DNA from: Flaccisagitta enflata
Taxonomy: Eukaryota > Chaetognatha > Sagittoidea > Aphragmophora
DNA length: 64,000 bases
Assembly (NCBI GenBank): GCA_965153355.1
Contig: OZ231126.1
Coordinates: 15,996,001-16,060,000 of the forward strand
Direction of reading: 5' to 3'
Below, in pieces: positions 21,488 to 33,256 of this stretch; within the stretch, counting starts at the first letter, position 1, and each line of letters starts with the position of its first letter. Under the pieces are notes generated by a model, which ran no database searches, was not told the DNA's origin, and saw only the letters and a list, made by a program, of their open reading frames with translations. The position numbers were made by a program, and so were the translations under genes.

Positions 21488-24263
21488 TGAAAGATTGAAA
21501 GATTGAAAGATTGAAAGAAAGGAAAAGTAGGAAGGAAGGGAGAGGGAGAAAAGAGAGGAAGAACAAAAGAGAGAGGAAGAACAAAAGAGAGAGGAAGAAC
21601 AAAAGAGAGAGGAAGAACAAAAGAGAGAGGAAGAACTAAAGAGAGAGGAAGAACTAAAGAGAGAGGAAGAACAAAAGAGAGAGGAAGAACAAAAGAGAGA
21701 GGAAGAACAAAAGAGAGGAAGAACAAAAGAGAGGAAGAACAAAAGAGAGGAAGAACAAAAGAGAGAGAAGAAGAACAAAAGAGAGAGAAGAAGAACAAAA
21801 GAGAGAGAGGAAGAACAAAAGAGAGAGGAGGAAGAACAAAAGAGAGAGGAGGAAGAACAAAAGAGAGAGGAGGAAGAACAAAAGAGAGAGGAGGAAGAAC
21901 AAAAGAGAGAGGAGGAAGAACAAAAGAGAGAGGAGGAAGAACAAAAGAGAGAGGAAGAACAAAAGAGAGAGGAAGAACAAAAGAGAGAGGAAGAACAAAA
22001 GAGAGAGGAAGAACAAAAGAGAGAGGAAGAACAAAAGAGAGAGGAAGAACAAAAGAGAGAGGAAGAACAAGAGAGAGGAAGAACAAAAGAGAGGAAGAAC
22101 AAAAGACGAAAAACAAAAGAAAGGAGAGAAAGAACAAAAGGAGAGAAAGAACAAAAGGAGAGAAAGAACAACAGAAAGGAGAGAAAGAACAACAGAAAGG
22201 AGAGAAAGAACAACAAGAAGGAGAGAAAGATAAAAAGAAAGGAGAGAAAGAACAAAAGAAAGGAGAGAAAGAACAAAAGAAAGGAGAGAAAGAACAAAAG
22301 AAAGGAGAGAAAGAACAAAAGAAAGGAGAGAAAGAACAAAAGATAGGAGAGAAAGAACAAAAGATAGGAGAGAAAGAACAAAAGATAGGAGAGAAAGAAC
22401 AAAAGATAGGAGAGAAAGAACAAAAGAAAGGAGAGAAAGAACAAAAGAAAGGAGAGAAAGAACAAAAGAAAGGAGAGAAAGAACAAAAGAAAGGAGAGAA
22501 AGAACAAAAGAAAGGAGAGAAAGAACAAAAGAAAGGAGAGAAAGAACAAAAGAAAGGAGAGAAAGAACAAAAGAAAGGAGAGAAAGAACAAAAGAAAGGA
22601 GAGAAAGAACAAAAGAAAGGAGAGAAAGAACAAAAGAAAGTAGAGAAAGAACAAAAGAAAGGAGAGAAAGAACAAAAGAAAGGAGAGAAAGAACAAAAGC
22701 AAGGAGAGAAAGAACAAAAGCAAGGAGAGAAAGAACAAAAGCAAGGAGAGAAAGAACAAAAGCAAGGAGAGAAAGAACAAAAGCAAGGAGAGAAAGAACA
22801 AAAGCAAGGAGAGAAAGAACAAAAGCAAGGAGAGAAAGAACAAAAGCAAGGAGAGAAAGAACAAAAGCAAGGAGAGAAAGAACAAAAGCAAGGAGAGAAA
22901 GAACAAAAGCAAGGAGAGAAAGAACAAAAGCAAGGAGAGAAAGAACAAAAGCAAGGAGAGAAAGAACAAAAGCAAGGAGAGAAAGAACAAAAGCAAGGAG
23001 AGAAAGAACAAAAGCAAGGAGAGAAAGAACAAAAGCAAGGAGAGAAAGAACAAAAGCAAGGAGAGAAAGAACAAAAGCAAGGAGAGAAAGAACAAAAGCA
23101 AGGAGAGAAAGAACAAAAGCAAGGAGAGAAAGAACAAAAGCAAGGAGAGAAAGAACAAAAGCAAGGAGAGAAAGAACAAAAGCAAGGAGAGAAAGAACAA
23201 AAGCAAGGAGAGAAAGAACAAAAGCAAGGAGAGAAAGAACAAAAGCAAGGAGAGAAAGAACAAAAGCAAGGAGAGAAAGAACAAAAGCAAGGAGAGAAAG
23301 AACAAAAGCAAGGAGAGAAAGAACAAAAGCGAGGAGAGAAAGAACAAAAGCGAGGAGAGAAAGAATAAAAGCGAGGAGAGAAAGAACAAAAGCGAGGAGA
23401 GAAAGAACAAAAGCAAGGAGAGAAAGAACAAAAGCAAGGAGAGAAAGAACAAAAGCAAGGAGAGAAAGAACAAAAGCAAGGAGAGGTAGAACAAAAGAAA
23501 GGTGAGGAAGAAGAAAAGAAAGGTGAGGAAGAAGAAAGGAAAGGTGAGAAAGAACAGTTTAAGGAAGGAAGGACCGTTTGAGGAAGGACAGTTTAAGGAA
23601 GGAAGAACAGTTTAAGGAAGGAAGAGGAAGAACAAAAGCAAGGAAGAATGGAAAAGAGAAGAGGAAAAGATAGAAGGGGAAAAAGGAGGAAAACACATCG
23701 AAAAGAAAAGGAGAGGAAAATGTAGAAAGAAAAAAAAATGATGAAATAAAGGGAAGGAAGAATGAAACGAGCCCATTTAAATGAAGGAAAAACAACAAAA
23801 CGAAAATCAAGGCTAAGTAGGCCAATTAGGTGCGACGTGTGGATCGTTGAACGAATACGTTACCAACCAACCAACCAACACACCAACGGACATAGCCAGT
23901 TATAGTGGTGCTTTGTCGCATCTAAAAAGAATAAAAACCAAACGGAAACAGTAAAGTGTGAGACATTTTTGATTGTTTTGTGTCTTCTGTGTTTCGGTGT
24001 TTGACCAATTTTTGGCTTGCCCGTTCCATCCACATAACTTTTCACTAAATCAGGAACTCTACCAATCTTCTCTGCACGAGTTCATGGCTTGGCCTCACTT
24101 GGCGACGGCCATATTTCGTGGCGTGGTTGAATCGAGAATGATGCCTTCGCTGATGCCTTTCCTATGTCAACTCGGCGAGGTGATCGACGGCAAAGGGGTC
24201 ACCGGTCGTCACACGGAAGTCCAGTGGTGGAACGCTAACGCGCCCTGGTTGCCAAAGAGTTGA
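19295..24263 (+). CDS. Highly divergent forkhead (FoxN/R-like) protein, 4 exons
   Basis: Exons 19295-20468, 20718-21018, 21180-21342 and 24054-24263 join in phase to 615 residues. Residues 1-440 are Pro/Ser-rich with two imperfect repeats (EEPMARFSAAPNQQ and EPMPRFSAAPNQR, with PP-ETxRS after each). A winged-helix domain starts near residue 454: KPPLPFNVITAMALLNSR, then LPTNEIFEFIRKNFPYF, the order of helices 1 and 2 of a forkhead and closest to FoxN-type domains. Helix 3 reads WEASVKRALL (497-506) where forkheads usually have a W-x-NSVRHNLS type sequence, so base-contacting Asn and His are missing. LWHFSS near 530 corresponds to the wing. I infer a forkhead fold with lost or altered DNA specificity. 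The last exon adds about 70 residues with no recognised domain. Confidence 0.8.
21425..23575. repeat. 2.1-kb polypurine minisatellite in intron 3 of the forkhead gene
   Basis: The plus (sense) strand is almost pure A/G with occasional C. The array begins as GAAA, moves to GAGAGGAAGAACAAAA units, and from about 22680 is a regular 21-bp unit GAGAAAGAACAAAAGCAAGGA repeated over 30 times. Blocks of variants (AAGAAAGGA, AAGATAGGA, AAGCAAGGA, AAGCGAGGA) show stepwise array growth. Confidence 0.95.
23576..24053. other. Rest of intron 3, with a short dispersed repeat at 23818-23930
   Basis: Decayed purine repeat to about 23800. It is followed by a 110-bp motif (AGGCCAATTAGGTGCGAC, then CCAACCAACCAAC, ACGGACATAGCCAGTTATAG, and TCGCATCTAAAA) that recurs at 56610-56717. 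The intron ends with the acceptor TCAG at 24050-24053. Confidence 0.6.
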
Positions 24264-25074
24264 AACCGGGTCGTTGTCAATTTCCGAGCTGTGGCTATTT
24301 TATTTTAGCTTCATTTCCGTTTAAAAACTGTGAAGATGTTTTTAGATTAACCAGAACCAGTGGATTGTCTTACGCAGCGATCCTACACACTTTCGCATTC
24401 GTGCTCATTTAGTTTTCTTCAAATCCTCTTTTTATCTTATGGAACATTCTATTTAATCCTGTATTGCCCCTGGCAGCGAAACTCAATTATTCTTGATGAT
24501 TCATGATGTCTCGCCGCGTAAGGATTATCTAATCTAAGCTACGCTACGAGTAGTCGAGTTTTTATCCTCACCCCTTTGGTCTCTCTTTTGTTCTTCATAT
24601 CATCCAAGAAACTCGTCTTTCTCGTCTGAGGTCGTCGTTGCTCTGCGCTCTCAACGGCTAAACCCCGAGCTTCTTTTTGAGTTTTCCTCACGATCAAATA
24701 AAAGAAAAGAGGGAAGTGAGAGATTTTTGTTTCCTTCGTACGCGCCAAAACTGAATCTGGGAAAATAGAATTGCTTTCACCGATTTATCGACGATAGAAT
24801 TTACGCCATAATCGTTGTTTTCTGACGCATGTTTTCGCCCCATGACCAAGATATTATCTGTAGTAGTATTTAGCTTCGTTTTATGACACGAGAAAAAGAT
24901 TCTTCTTCTTCTTTTACCGTTGCGATCGCGTTTCCTTTATTTTGACTATCATTTGCCTAACAACGACCAGGTCTCACGAACCACGACGGTTGGTTTTACC
25001 GTATCCAATTGGTACGAAATCATCGAACAATCAGATCAAATGTGAAAGCTAGCTAAATAACTTTTTTCGCAAAC
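24264..25074. other. Intergenic: forkhead 3' flank and NCAPH promoter region
   Basis: Unique AT-rich sequence. An AATAAA on the plus strand at 24697-24702 is a possible polyadenylation signal for the forkhead gene, about 430 nt after its stop. No open frame or repeat stands out. Confidence 0.4.
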
Positions 25075-28000
25075 ATGCCACCGGTGAAAAGGAAATCGAT
25101 GGGACCCCCCGTCTTCGCGGGCGGGTAAGTTTCGGGCAATGGCCTCGGTCCTGCTTATCAGAATGCAGTGTTGCATGTTAAATGGCATTGATTCGTGTGA
25201 GCTGTGTATCGAATGGTGCTTTTGGGCAGCGGCCCCAAAGGGGCCGATGACCTAAGCTTTCACACATAGGGGAAATTTCTCCTTCTTCTCCTTCTCCTTC
25301 TCCTCCTTCTCCGTCCCCCCCCCCTCAAGGCCCAAATCCTAGTCTCGAGACCCAAATCCTAGCTTTGAGGCTCAAATCCCCGCTTCGAAGCTCAAATCCC
25401 CGCTTCGAAGCTCAAATCCCAGCCTTGAGACTCAAATCTCAGTCTCCAGGCTAAAATCCCAGCCTTGAGGCTCAAATCCCAGCCCTTAGGCTCAAATCCC
25501 AGTCTTAAGGCACAAATCCCAGCCTTGAAGCTCAAATCCTAGCCTCAAAGCTCAAATACCAGCTTCCAAGCTCAAATCCCTGCCCCGAAGCTCAAATCCC
25601 AACCTCAAAGCTCAAATCCCAGCCTCGAAGCTCAAATCTCAGCCTTGAAGCTGAAATCCCAGCCACGAAGCTCAAATCCCAGCCTCAAGGCCCTAATCCA
25701 AGCCTTGAGGCCCCAATTCCAGCCTCCAGGCCCTAATCCCAGCCTCCAGGCCCTGATCCATCCTTGAGGCCTAAATAAAAACAGCATAGGTCATCGGCCC
25801 CTTTGGGGCCGCTGCCCCTTTAACCACCTCACACTCACATACACTCACATAGGGGCAACGGGTACCGCTGACCATTTAACGCTTTTGCGACTATTTAGGT
25901 TGCTTTATGTGCTTCAGACCAATTTTCTGTCGCCTGGACATCCACAGTCCCATGGAAAATCGTGAATCATCGATTTATGTGTGCTTGTCCTCTTATTGCT
26001 ACGACTTCTACCAAAAAAAAAAAAATATTAAACTGACTTTGCACCCTCCACAATTCTACCCATGACTTCACATTAGGTCCCCAGACGAGTCGTCGTTGGA
26101 CATGTCTTTGAGTCAAGGAGACGCCGACATCCAGGAAAATGACGACGCGGCGGAGAGGCGCGCCAGGCGGAAGTCCAAACTCGTCAACCAACTCGACTCG
26201 GAACGATCCGTACTCGAAGGCGGCAGTCCGTCCAGAAAAAGACCCGCTAAAAGTGAGTCGTTTCAAGATGAAAGTATGTGATGACATGAAATTGGTCCGA
26301 GTGTGCGCAGAACTGCGCATTTGTCCTCAGTCATTGTCGCATGCGTAAGTAAAACATTCTTGACGAGACCTATCCGCTAATTTTGCTTCTTTTGGATATG
26401 CTTTTGGCGCGGAAAAAAAAACAGATTCGACGGGACGCAGTTTAAGCAGAGAAAGTCCCGGGGAAAGCGAGTCAGGTCTCTCACTCTTCTTGCTTCTCAT
26501 CGAGATTCAGTTGAGATGTTTAGAACCTTTTTGTCAGTGTAGACGTGTAGAACCTTATTGTCAGTGATAACTCTGTCAATTCAGACTCCGATCCAGAACC
26601 AAACAGACCCGGCCCATCTAGTTCCACAAGCGGTCATCTTACCTCTGGGAAAAGTTAGTAAAACACTATGTGGTCTTTGTTTCCCACTCTATTCATTGAT
26701 TTTATTGGCTTGATTGCCGTGGTTAGGAAGATAACTGACAGTTGAGTTGGTCATCTATGTACTCTCATCTCCATCCAGAACCACAAAGACCCTTTCCCGC
26801 GTCGAGCAGTCACTCAATTCCAGAAAAGCCTCCTGGGAAACGTGGGTGGAATTTCCTATTTTCATCTGATTTAATCATTCTCGCTTTCAAGAAAGAAAGA
26901 TGCGTGGGATTGAAGAGAAAGTTCGGATCGAATTCGTTATAATTGCTCGGGTAGGGTAGCTAAGGGTGGGAGGGGTGGGGCCCACGGGGGGGGGAAAATC
27001 CACCCGTCGCCCCACCCCTCCCACCCTTCGGTTGAATTTCCCCACCCCTCGCATCAACAGACTACCCCTACTTTCACTTGCCCACCCCACGATGTCATCT
27101 CAATTAATCTCTATTACCCCTACCCCTCGATCCACCCCTACCCCTCGATCTACCCCTCGATCCACCCTTACCCCTCGATCCACCCCTACCCCTCAATCCA
27201 CCCCTACCCATCGATCCACCCCTACCCATCGACCTGTCAATCAAGAAATCGATCATTTAACATAGAATCACAGCTTCCATATTTCACCATTTGATGGCTA
27301 ATCGCTTTTCCTTTGGCGTCTTGAAGATTTTATTTGTGCCTCCATCACCCTCATTCGACGATCAATGTAGTCAACAGCTTTTACAAGTTTTTGCCAGGAA
27401 TCCAAGTTGAGGATGATCCCACGCTCTCCTTTGAATTTCTTGTTCACATCGAGGTAACACTTTCGCAAATCAATTTCGTTGGTGAGCTGAATAAGACATG
27501 AGCAAATTTCAAAATCTGCCAACAGCAAAGTGAAACACTGTCTGTGGCAATGTGAGACTGAAATCCTTCACCTAATACAGCCACTAACCCTAAACCCAAC
27601 ACAGCCCCTAGCCCTAAACCCAACACAGCCGCTAACCCAAAACCCAACACGGCCCCTAGCCCTAAACCCAACACAGCCCTTAGCCCTAAACCCAACACAG
27701 CCCCTAGCCCTAAACCCAACACAGCCCCTAGCCCTAAACCCAACACAGCCGCTAGCCCTAAACCCAACACAGCCCCTAGCCTTAAACTCAACACAGCCCC
27801 TAGCCCTAACCCAAATACAGCCCCTAGCCCTAACCCCAACACAGCCCGTAGCCCTAAACCCAACACAGCCGCTAACCCTAAACCCAACATAGCCCCTAGC
27901 CCTAAACTCAACACAGCCGCTAACCCTAATCCCAACACAGCCCCTAGCCCTAAACCCAACACAGACGCTAACCCTAAACCCAACACACCCCCTAGCCCTA

Positions 28001-31000
28001 AACCCAACACAGCCGCTAATCCAAAACCCAACACAGCCCCTAGCCCTAAACCCAACACAGCCCCTAGCCCTAAACCCAACAGCCCCTAACCCTAAACCCA
28101 ACACAGCCCCTAACCGTAAACCCAACACAGCCCCTAAACCTAACACAGCCCCTAGCCCTAAACCCAACACAGCCCCTAGCCCTAAACCTAACTCAGCCCC
28201 TAGCCCTAAACCCAACACAACCCCTAACCCTAAACCCAGCACAGCCCCTAACCCTAATGTTATGGGTACGCTTATGCCCTTACGTGCCGTTATGATTATC
28301 ATTGTCATTGTTATTACTGTTACCGTCATTATCCATTGTCATTTACTGTCATTATGACTGTCTTCCCGAATCATTCATTGGTTTACCGGATGGGTTCTCT
28401 AATACTAAACGACCCCTAATACCAAACCCATCACAGCCCCCAACCCTAAACCCAACACAGCACCTAACCCTAAACCCAACACAGCCCCTAACCCTAAACC
28501 CAACACAGCCCCTAACCCTAAACCCAACACAGCCCCTAACCCTAAACCCAACACAGCCCCTAACCCTAAACCCAACACAGCCCCTAACCCTAAACCCAAC
28601 ACAGCCCCTAACCCTAAACCCAAAACAGCCCCTAACCCTAAACCCAAAACAGCCCCTAACCCAATCCCTAACTCTAAGCTCAACCCAACCCCTAAACTCA
28701 ACCCAATCCCTAACCTCAACCCAATCCCTAACCCTAGACTCAACTTAATCTCTAACCCTTACCTCTACTCAATCCCTAACCCTTAACTCGAATTAATCCA
28801 TAACCCTTAACACGACTTAATCCCTAACCCTTAACTCGACTTAATCTTTAACCCATAACTAGACTTAATCCCTAACCCTTACCTCGACTTAATCCCTAAC
28901 CCTTAACTCAACCCAAGTTGTAACCCTAAACTCAACGCAATCCCTAAACCTAAGCCGTCAACCCAATCCCTAAACCTTAACTCAACCCAATCCCTAAACC
29001 TAAACTCAACCCAATCCTTAACCCTAAACTCAACCCAATATCTAACCTTTAACTCAACCAGTTCTCAACCCCACAATTACCTCCATTTTACTGAAACCAT
29101 CTCACCTTGTTACGGAAAAGATGTTTTGCGAAGATCAGGAATTTGTTACCACCCAAGACCACTCGTTCTTGGTTTAAAGAATCGCGATTGTCCGTGTGAA
29201 TGGTTGTAGGCCCGTCGCTGTCGTCGTCCTTGATCGCAGGAGTCGGAAGAAGAGAGATAATCGATGTCGAATGCCGGCGGTGTTGGTGAGAGGATGGGTA
29301 CTGTTGTCAAGAGGAGTTGTCCACGATCATCAAAGGTTGAGAGAGAGTCTCAGTTCTATCGGCGGACCTCGGATTCGCTGACCGGCGCTCAGGCTACCGA
29401 TGGCGCAGATGAAATGGCGCAGATCGATTTGCTACCAATGAAATATCACAAATCGGGTGACAATGGATCTTAAATAGGACGTATAGAAAAGGCTAGTACA
29501 AACTGATGCATATCTCTAGCGGACCTATGATGAAAAAGAGCGATATCAAAATGCACATCAAATCAATCAGTCAATCAATGACGAATGAAAAAGAAGCTGG
29601 AATCAATGAGAAATCATGATATAGAAATGTCTATGAATACGGAGATATATTTGCTGCCATCAGCAGACAGTCCTATTCTTCACAAGTCCGTGCACTATAT
29701 CGATTGAGAGTCAGAATCATCATCGTTTTCATTCATCGTCTTCCCCGATCATTTGTCGTTTCATTCATCATCTTCTTCCATTCATCGTTCACTTTACAGC
29801 TTTAAAGAATCATTGACAGACAATGTATACTAAATCTTTGGGGTCATGATTACACGACTGAACGAAGCAAACCGAAGCGAAGAGAAGAGAAGCAAATAAG
29901 AAGTTGAAGATTGATGTAAATTATCCGCAGCCATCTTATCTATACTATGCAACTAAAAGGTCTGAAATAGAATAAACAAGTGAAAAGGAACAAGGCCATG
30001 TCTCGACGGATGTGTGCGCCTGAACGATTATGAATGCATGCATGCGTTTTGAATGAATGAATGAAGGACGGAAGGAAGGAAGGAAGGAAGGAAGGAAGGA
30101 AGGAAGGAAGGAAGGAAGGAAGGAATGAATGAGCGTTATGAATGAATGAGCGTTATGAATGAATGATAAACCGAACAAATTTAGGCACACGATAGATCTA
30201 GATCTAAAGCACCAAGAACGCGAACGGAGAAATTTGAGGAAAATAATTCCTCGTCTTTAATCCCAAAGCGATATCCAGCAGAAGATGTTGAGAGTGACCA
30301 CCATGACCTGAAAGTAAAAGAAATGAACCATGCCTTCCATCCACCCATCGACCCACCCCTACCCCTCGACCCACCCCAACCCCTCGACCCACCCCTACCC
30401 CTCGACCCACCCCTACCCCTCGGCCTACCCCTACCTACCCCTCGGCCCACCCCTACCCCTCAGCCCACCCCTACCTACCCCTCGATCCACTTCCCACCCG
30501 TCGATTTAATTTCCCACCCCTCGACCTACCCCTCGGATTAGATTCCCACCCATCGCTACCCCTACATAATTCCATCCACCCGTCGGATTTTGCCCACCCC
30601 TCGCTACCCCTCACTACCCCACACGAGCACTTATAACGAATTTTAACCGAAAGGTCTTTAGCTTTAGTGGCAATTGTGCATTTGTTTTCCTTTCATCAGA
30701 TATCCCATGTTAATCTAAGTCGTTTTTGTAGTAAATATTGTCGTTTGAATTTCTTTTGAAATTAAATATTATTTCTTCCTCCTTCCCCCTCCTCTCCCCC
30801 GCAACAACCCCTGCCTCTCCATCGCAGCCGCGCCGGCTTCGAATGCTATGTCCCACGCCCAATTGGCGGAACATTACTCCGATTGCATCAAGCTCAGCAG
30901 CGAGAACAAAATCAACAAGAAAAACGCTTTCGCCCTCAACCTCATCGATTACATGCGTGACATTCTCCAGAAGAATGGCAACAGTTTTCAAATGGCCAGT

Positions 31001-33175
31001 GCATCCTTGGATGCCAGGTGAGATTTTAAACGCAATTTCATCAATTTCAAACGCAATTTCATCCACTGCATTTGAGTTAGGACGAGCTGTTGAATTTATG
31101 TCTGAAGAAGTTCAGTCTGACGCTTTCCACAAGGGTGTTATAAAACTATCAAAGGTTTTATTGCGAGGCAGTCAGCCATATCGCATTTTTGGGAGGAATC
31201 TGCAAACGTTAGGCCCTAGAGTCTAAACTCAATTTGAGAGTTTTCACGCTTCAAATCCCATCTTTCTCTTCTGAATCCTCAGCGCGAAAATCTATTCGTG
31301 TCGCGTCGACAACGTTTGGGACACGACGAATCAAATGATGGTAAACTTGGTATCCAACAATAAAAAGCAGCAAAAGGGCGGGCCGGAAGACGCCGACGAC
31401 GTAACGGGCGCCGACGGCGTCAGCGGCATGGACGATATGTCGCAGGGCGGCGACGATGGCGCCGAGGACGAAACCAACGTCGACGGCACCTCCAAACTGA
31501 AAAAGAAAAAGAAAGTGCGAAAGGGCAAAACGATCGAGACCAATTTAAATAACATTCGCGTGACGCATTTCGAAACCAATTTCGAGAAAGACCCTCTCTT
31601 TCAAATTTTGAGCGAATCTTTCGACTCTGGCACCGGCGGTTTGCTTCTCAATCATCTCCACAGCGTCGACGACTCCAACTCCCTACTACTCGACTCGAAC
31701 GCCGTACGGGACCGCGAGAAGGAACGCGGCCGCGCCGCCGCTTGCGCCGAGGCCACGTGCGCCGCCCGCGAAGACTTGTTCGACGTCAGTCAGTTGGCCG
31801 ATCGGTTCGTTTGTCCCTCGTTAAAGACGTTTAAATTCGGCCGATCGGGACTCGAAGAGGACGGAGACGAATCCGTTTTGTCGCAAATCATGTCCAGTAG
31901 TCAACAGAAGGCGGCCAACGCGCGAGAAGGAGACGAGGACATTGAGAAACACGCCTTTGATATGGACGCTGAACCGGAACCCGTCGAGGATGATATCGCG
32001 CCCATGGACGACGTTGTGGGACCGCTCGATTACGACGATGACGGTGGAGGAGGCGGCGGCGAAGACGAAGATGGAGAACCGATGGACATCAGAGTGGGTA
32101 AGAAGTGTCACTATTTAGGGTTGTTTAGTTTGGTTTAGAATTGAGTTTGGAGGACGAGGTTCATCAAGATGTCCAGAGGAGATTTATCCTGTCGCATTTG
32201 CATCGCTGAAACGCTCTTGTCATTTCTTAACATTTGATTGGTTTCAGGCACAAACGACGCTCAAATCAACATCGGCACGTCCTTTATGAGTCAGTCTGGA
32301 GCTGACTTGACGAACCTTTCCATCCTGTCTCAAACTCTGGTCAACTCGATCGATCAACTCAATGAGTTCTCTTACTTCAAGAGTGATAAACTAAAATTGT
32401 GGATGGGACCGGATCGGTGGAAACCTTTAAGTCTTGGAGCCATGAGACCTAAAACGGCGCAGGTGATTGAGATAGGCGTGGCCTTTTAGTTATTCCTGTT
32501 CAGTATTCCCCCTTAACAACTTAAAAATGAATATTGATTATCTTCGATATTCCATGTCGCATCTGATTGATTCCTATGATTTTCAGATGATGGCGGATCT
32601 TCAAAAGAAGAGAAAGGAGAAAGAAAAATTCGTCCTATCCTACGCGGAAGATACCTCGAAATCGGATCAGGGTACGCCGGTAAGTAATAAGTATCATTTG
32701 GAGTGACTATGCTTTGTCCTAATTAATCCTTCATTTGTCATCGAGCAACAAAGTTTTCATCCGTCCCTCTCTCAGATACCTCCCGATAACTTGGATATGT
32801 GGAACCTTTCATTGAAAAAGTCTAGAGCTGCCACAGAAACTTCTCAAATCACCCTTCGGAAGTGGCGCGAGGTAAGACCGGCAGCCGGATGTCGTGGTTT
32901 GCGTCTGATCTTTCACTGTTGATATTTTTGCGCGAAGCCTATGTAAATGAACATGCAGTGATAAAGTTCCTTTTGCATTTTAGTTGGCAAGTATTTTGTA
33001 AACTTGTGTATTTTTCACTTTTTGTTGCACTTATCATTGTACTAATGATTTCTTGTTCCATGCTGTTGCCATGCAGGATGTCGGCAAAAACCAGCTCGAA
33101 TCATTTCTCACGGAGGACCATCTCAAAGGTACAGACAGAGCTCTCTCTCTCTCACTCACTCACTCACTCACTCAC

Positions 33176-33256
<81 letters not shown>

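Noticed and set aside
21344-23494. 716-codon open frame on the minus strand
   Set aside because: It is a Leu/Phe/Ser repeat produced by the 21-bp purine array read antisense; it has no non-repetitive part and lies in an intron.
27444-28748. Open frames of 112-253 codons on both strands
   Set aside because: Both strands are open because the 24-bp unit is a multiple of three and lacks stops; this is repeat translation and not a gene.
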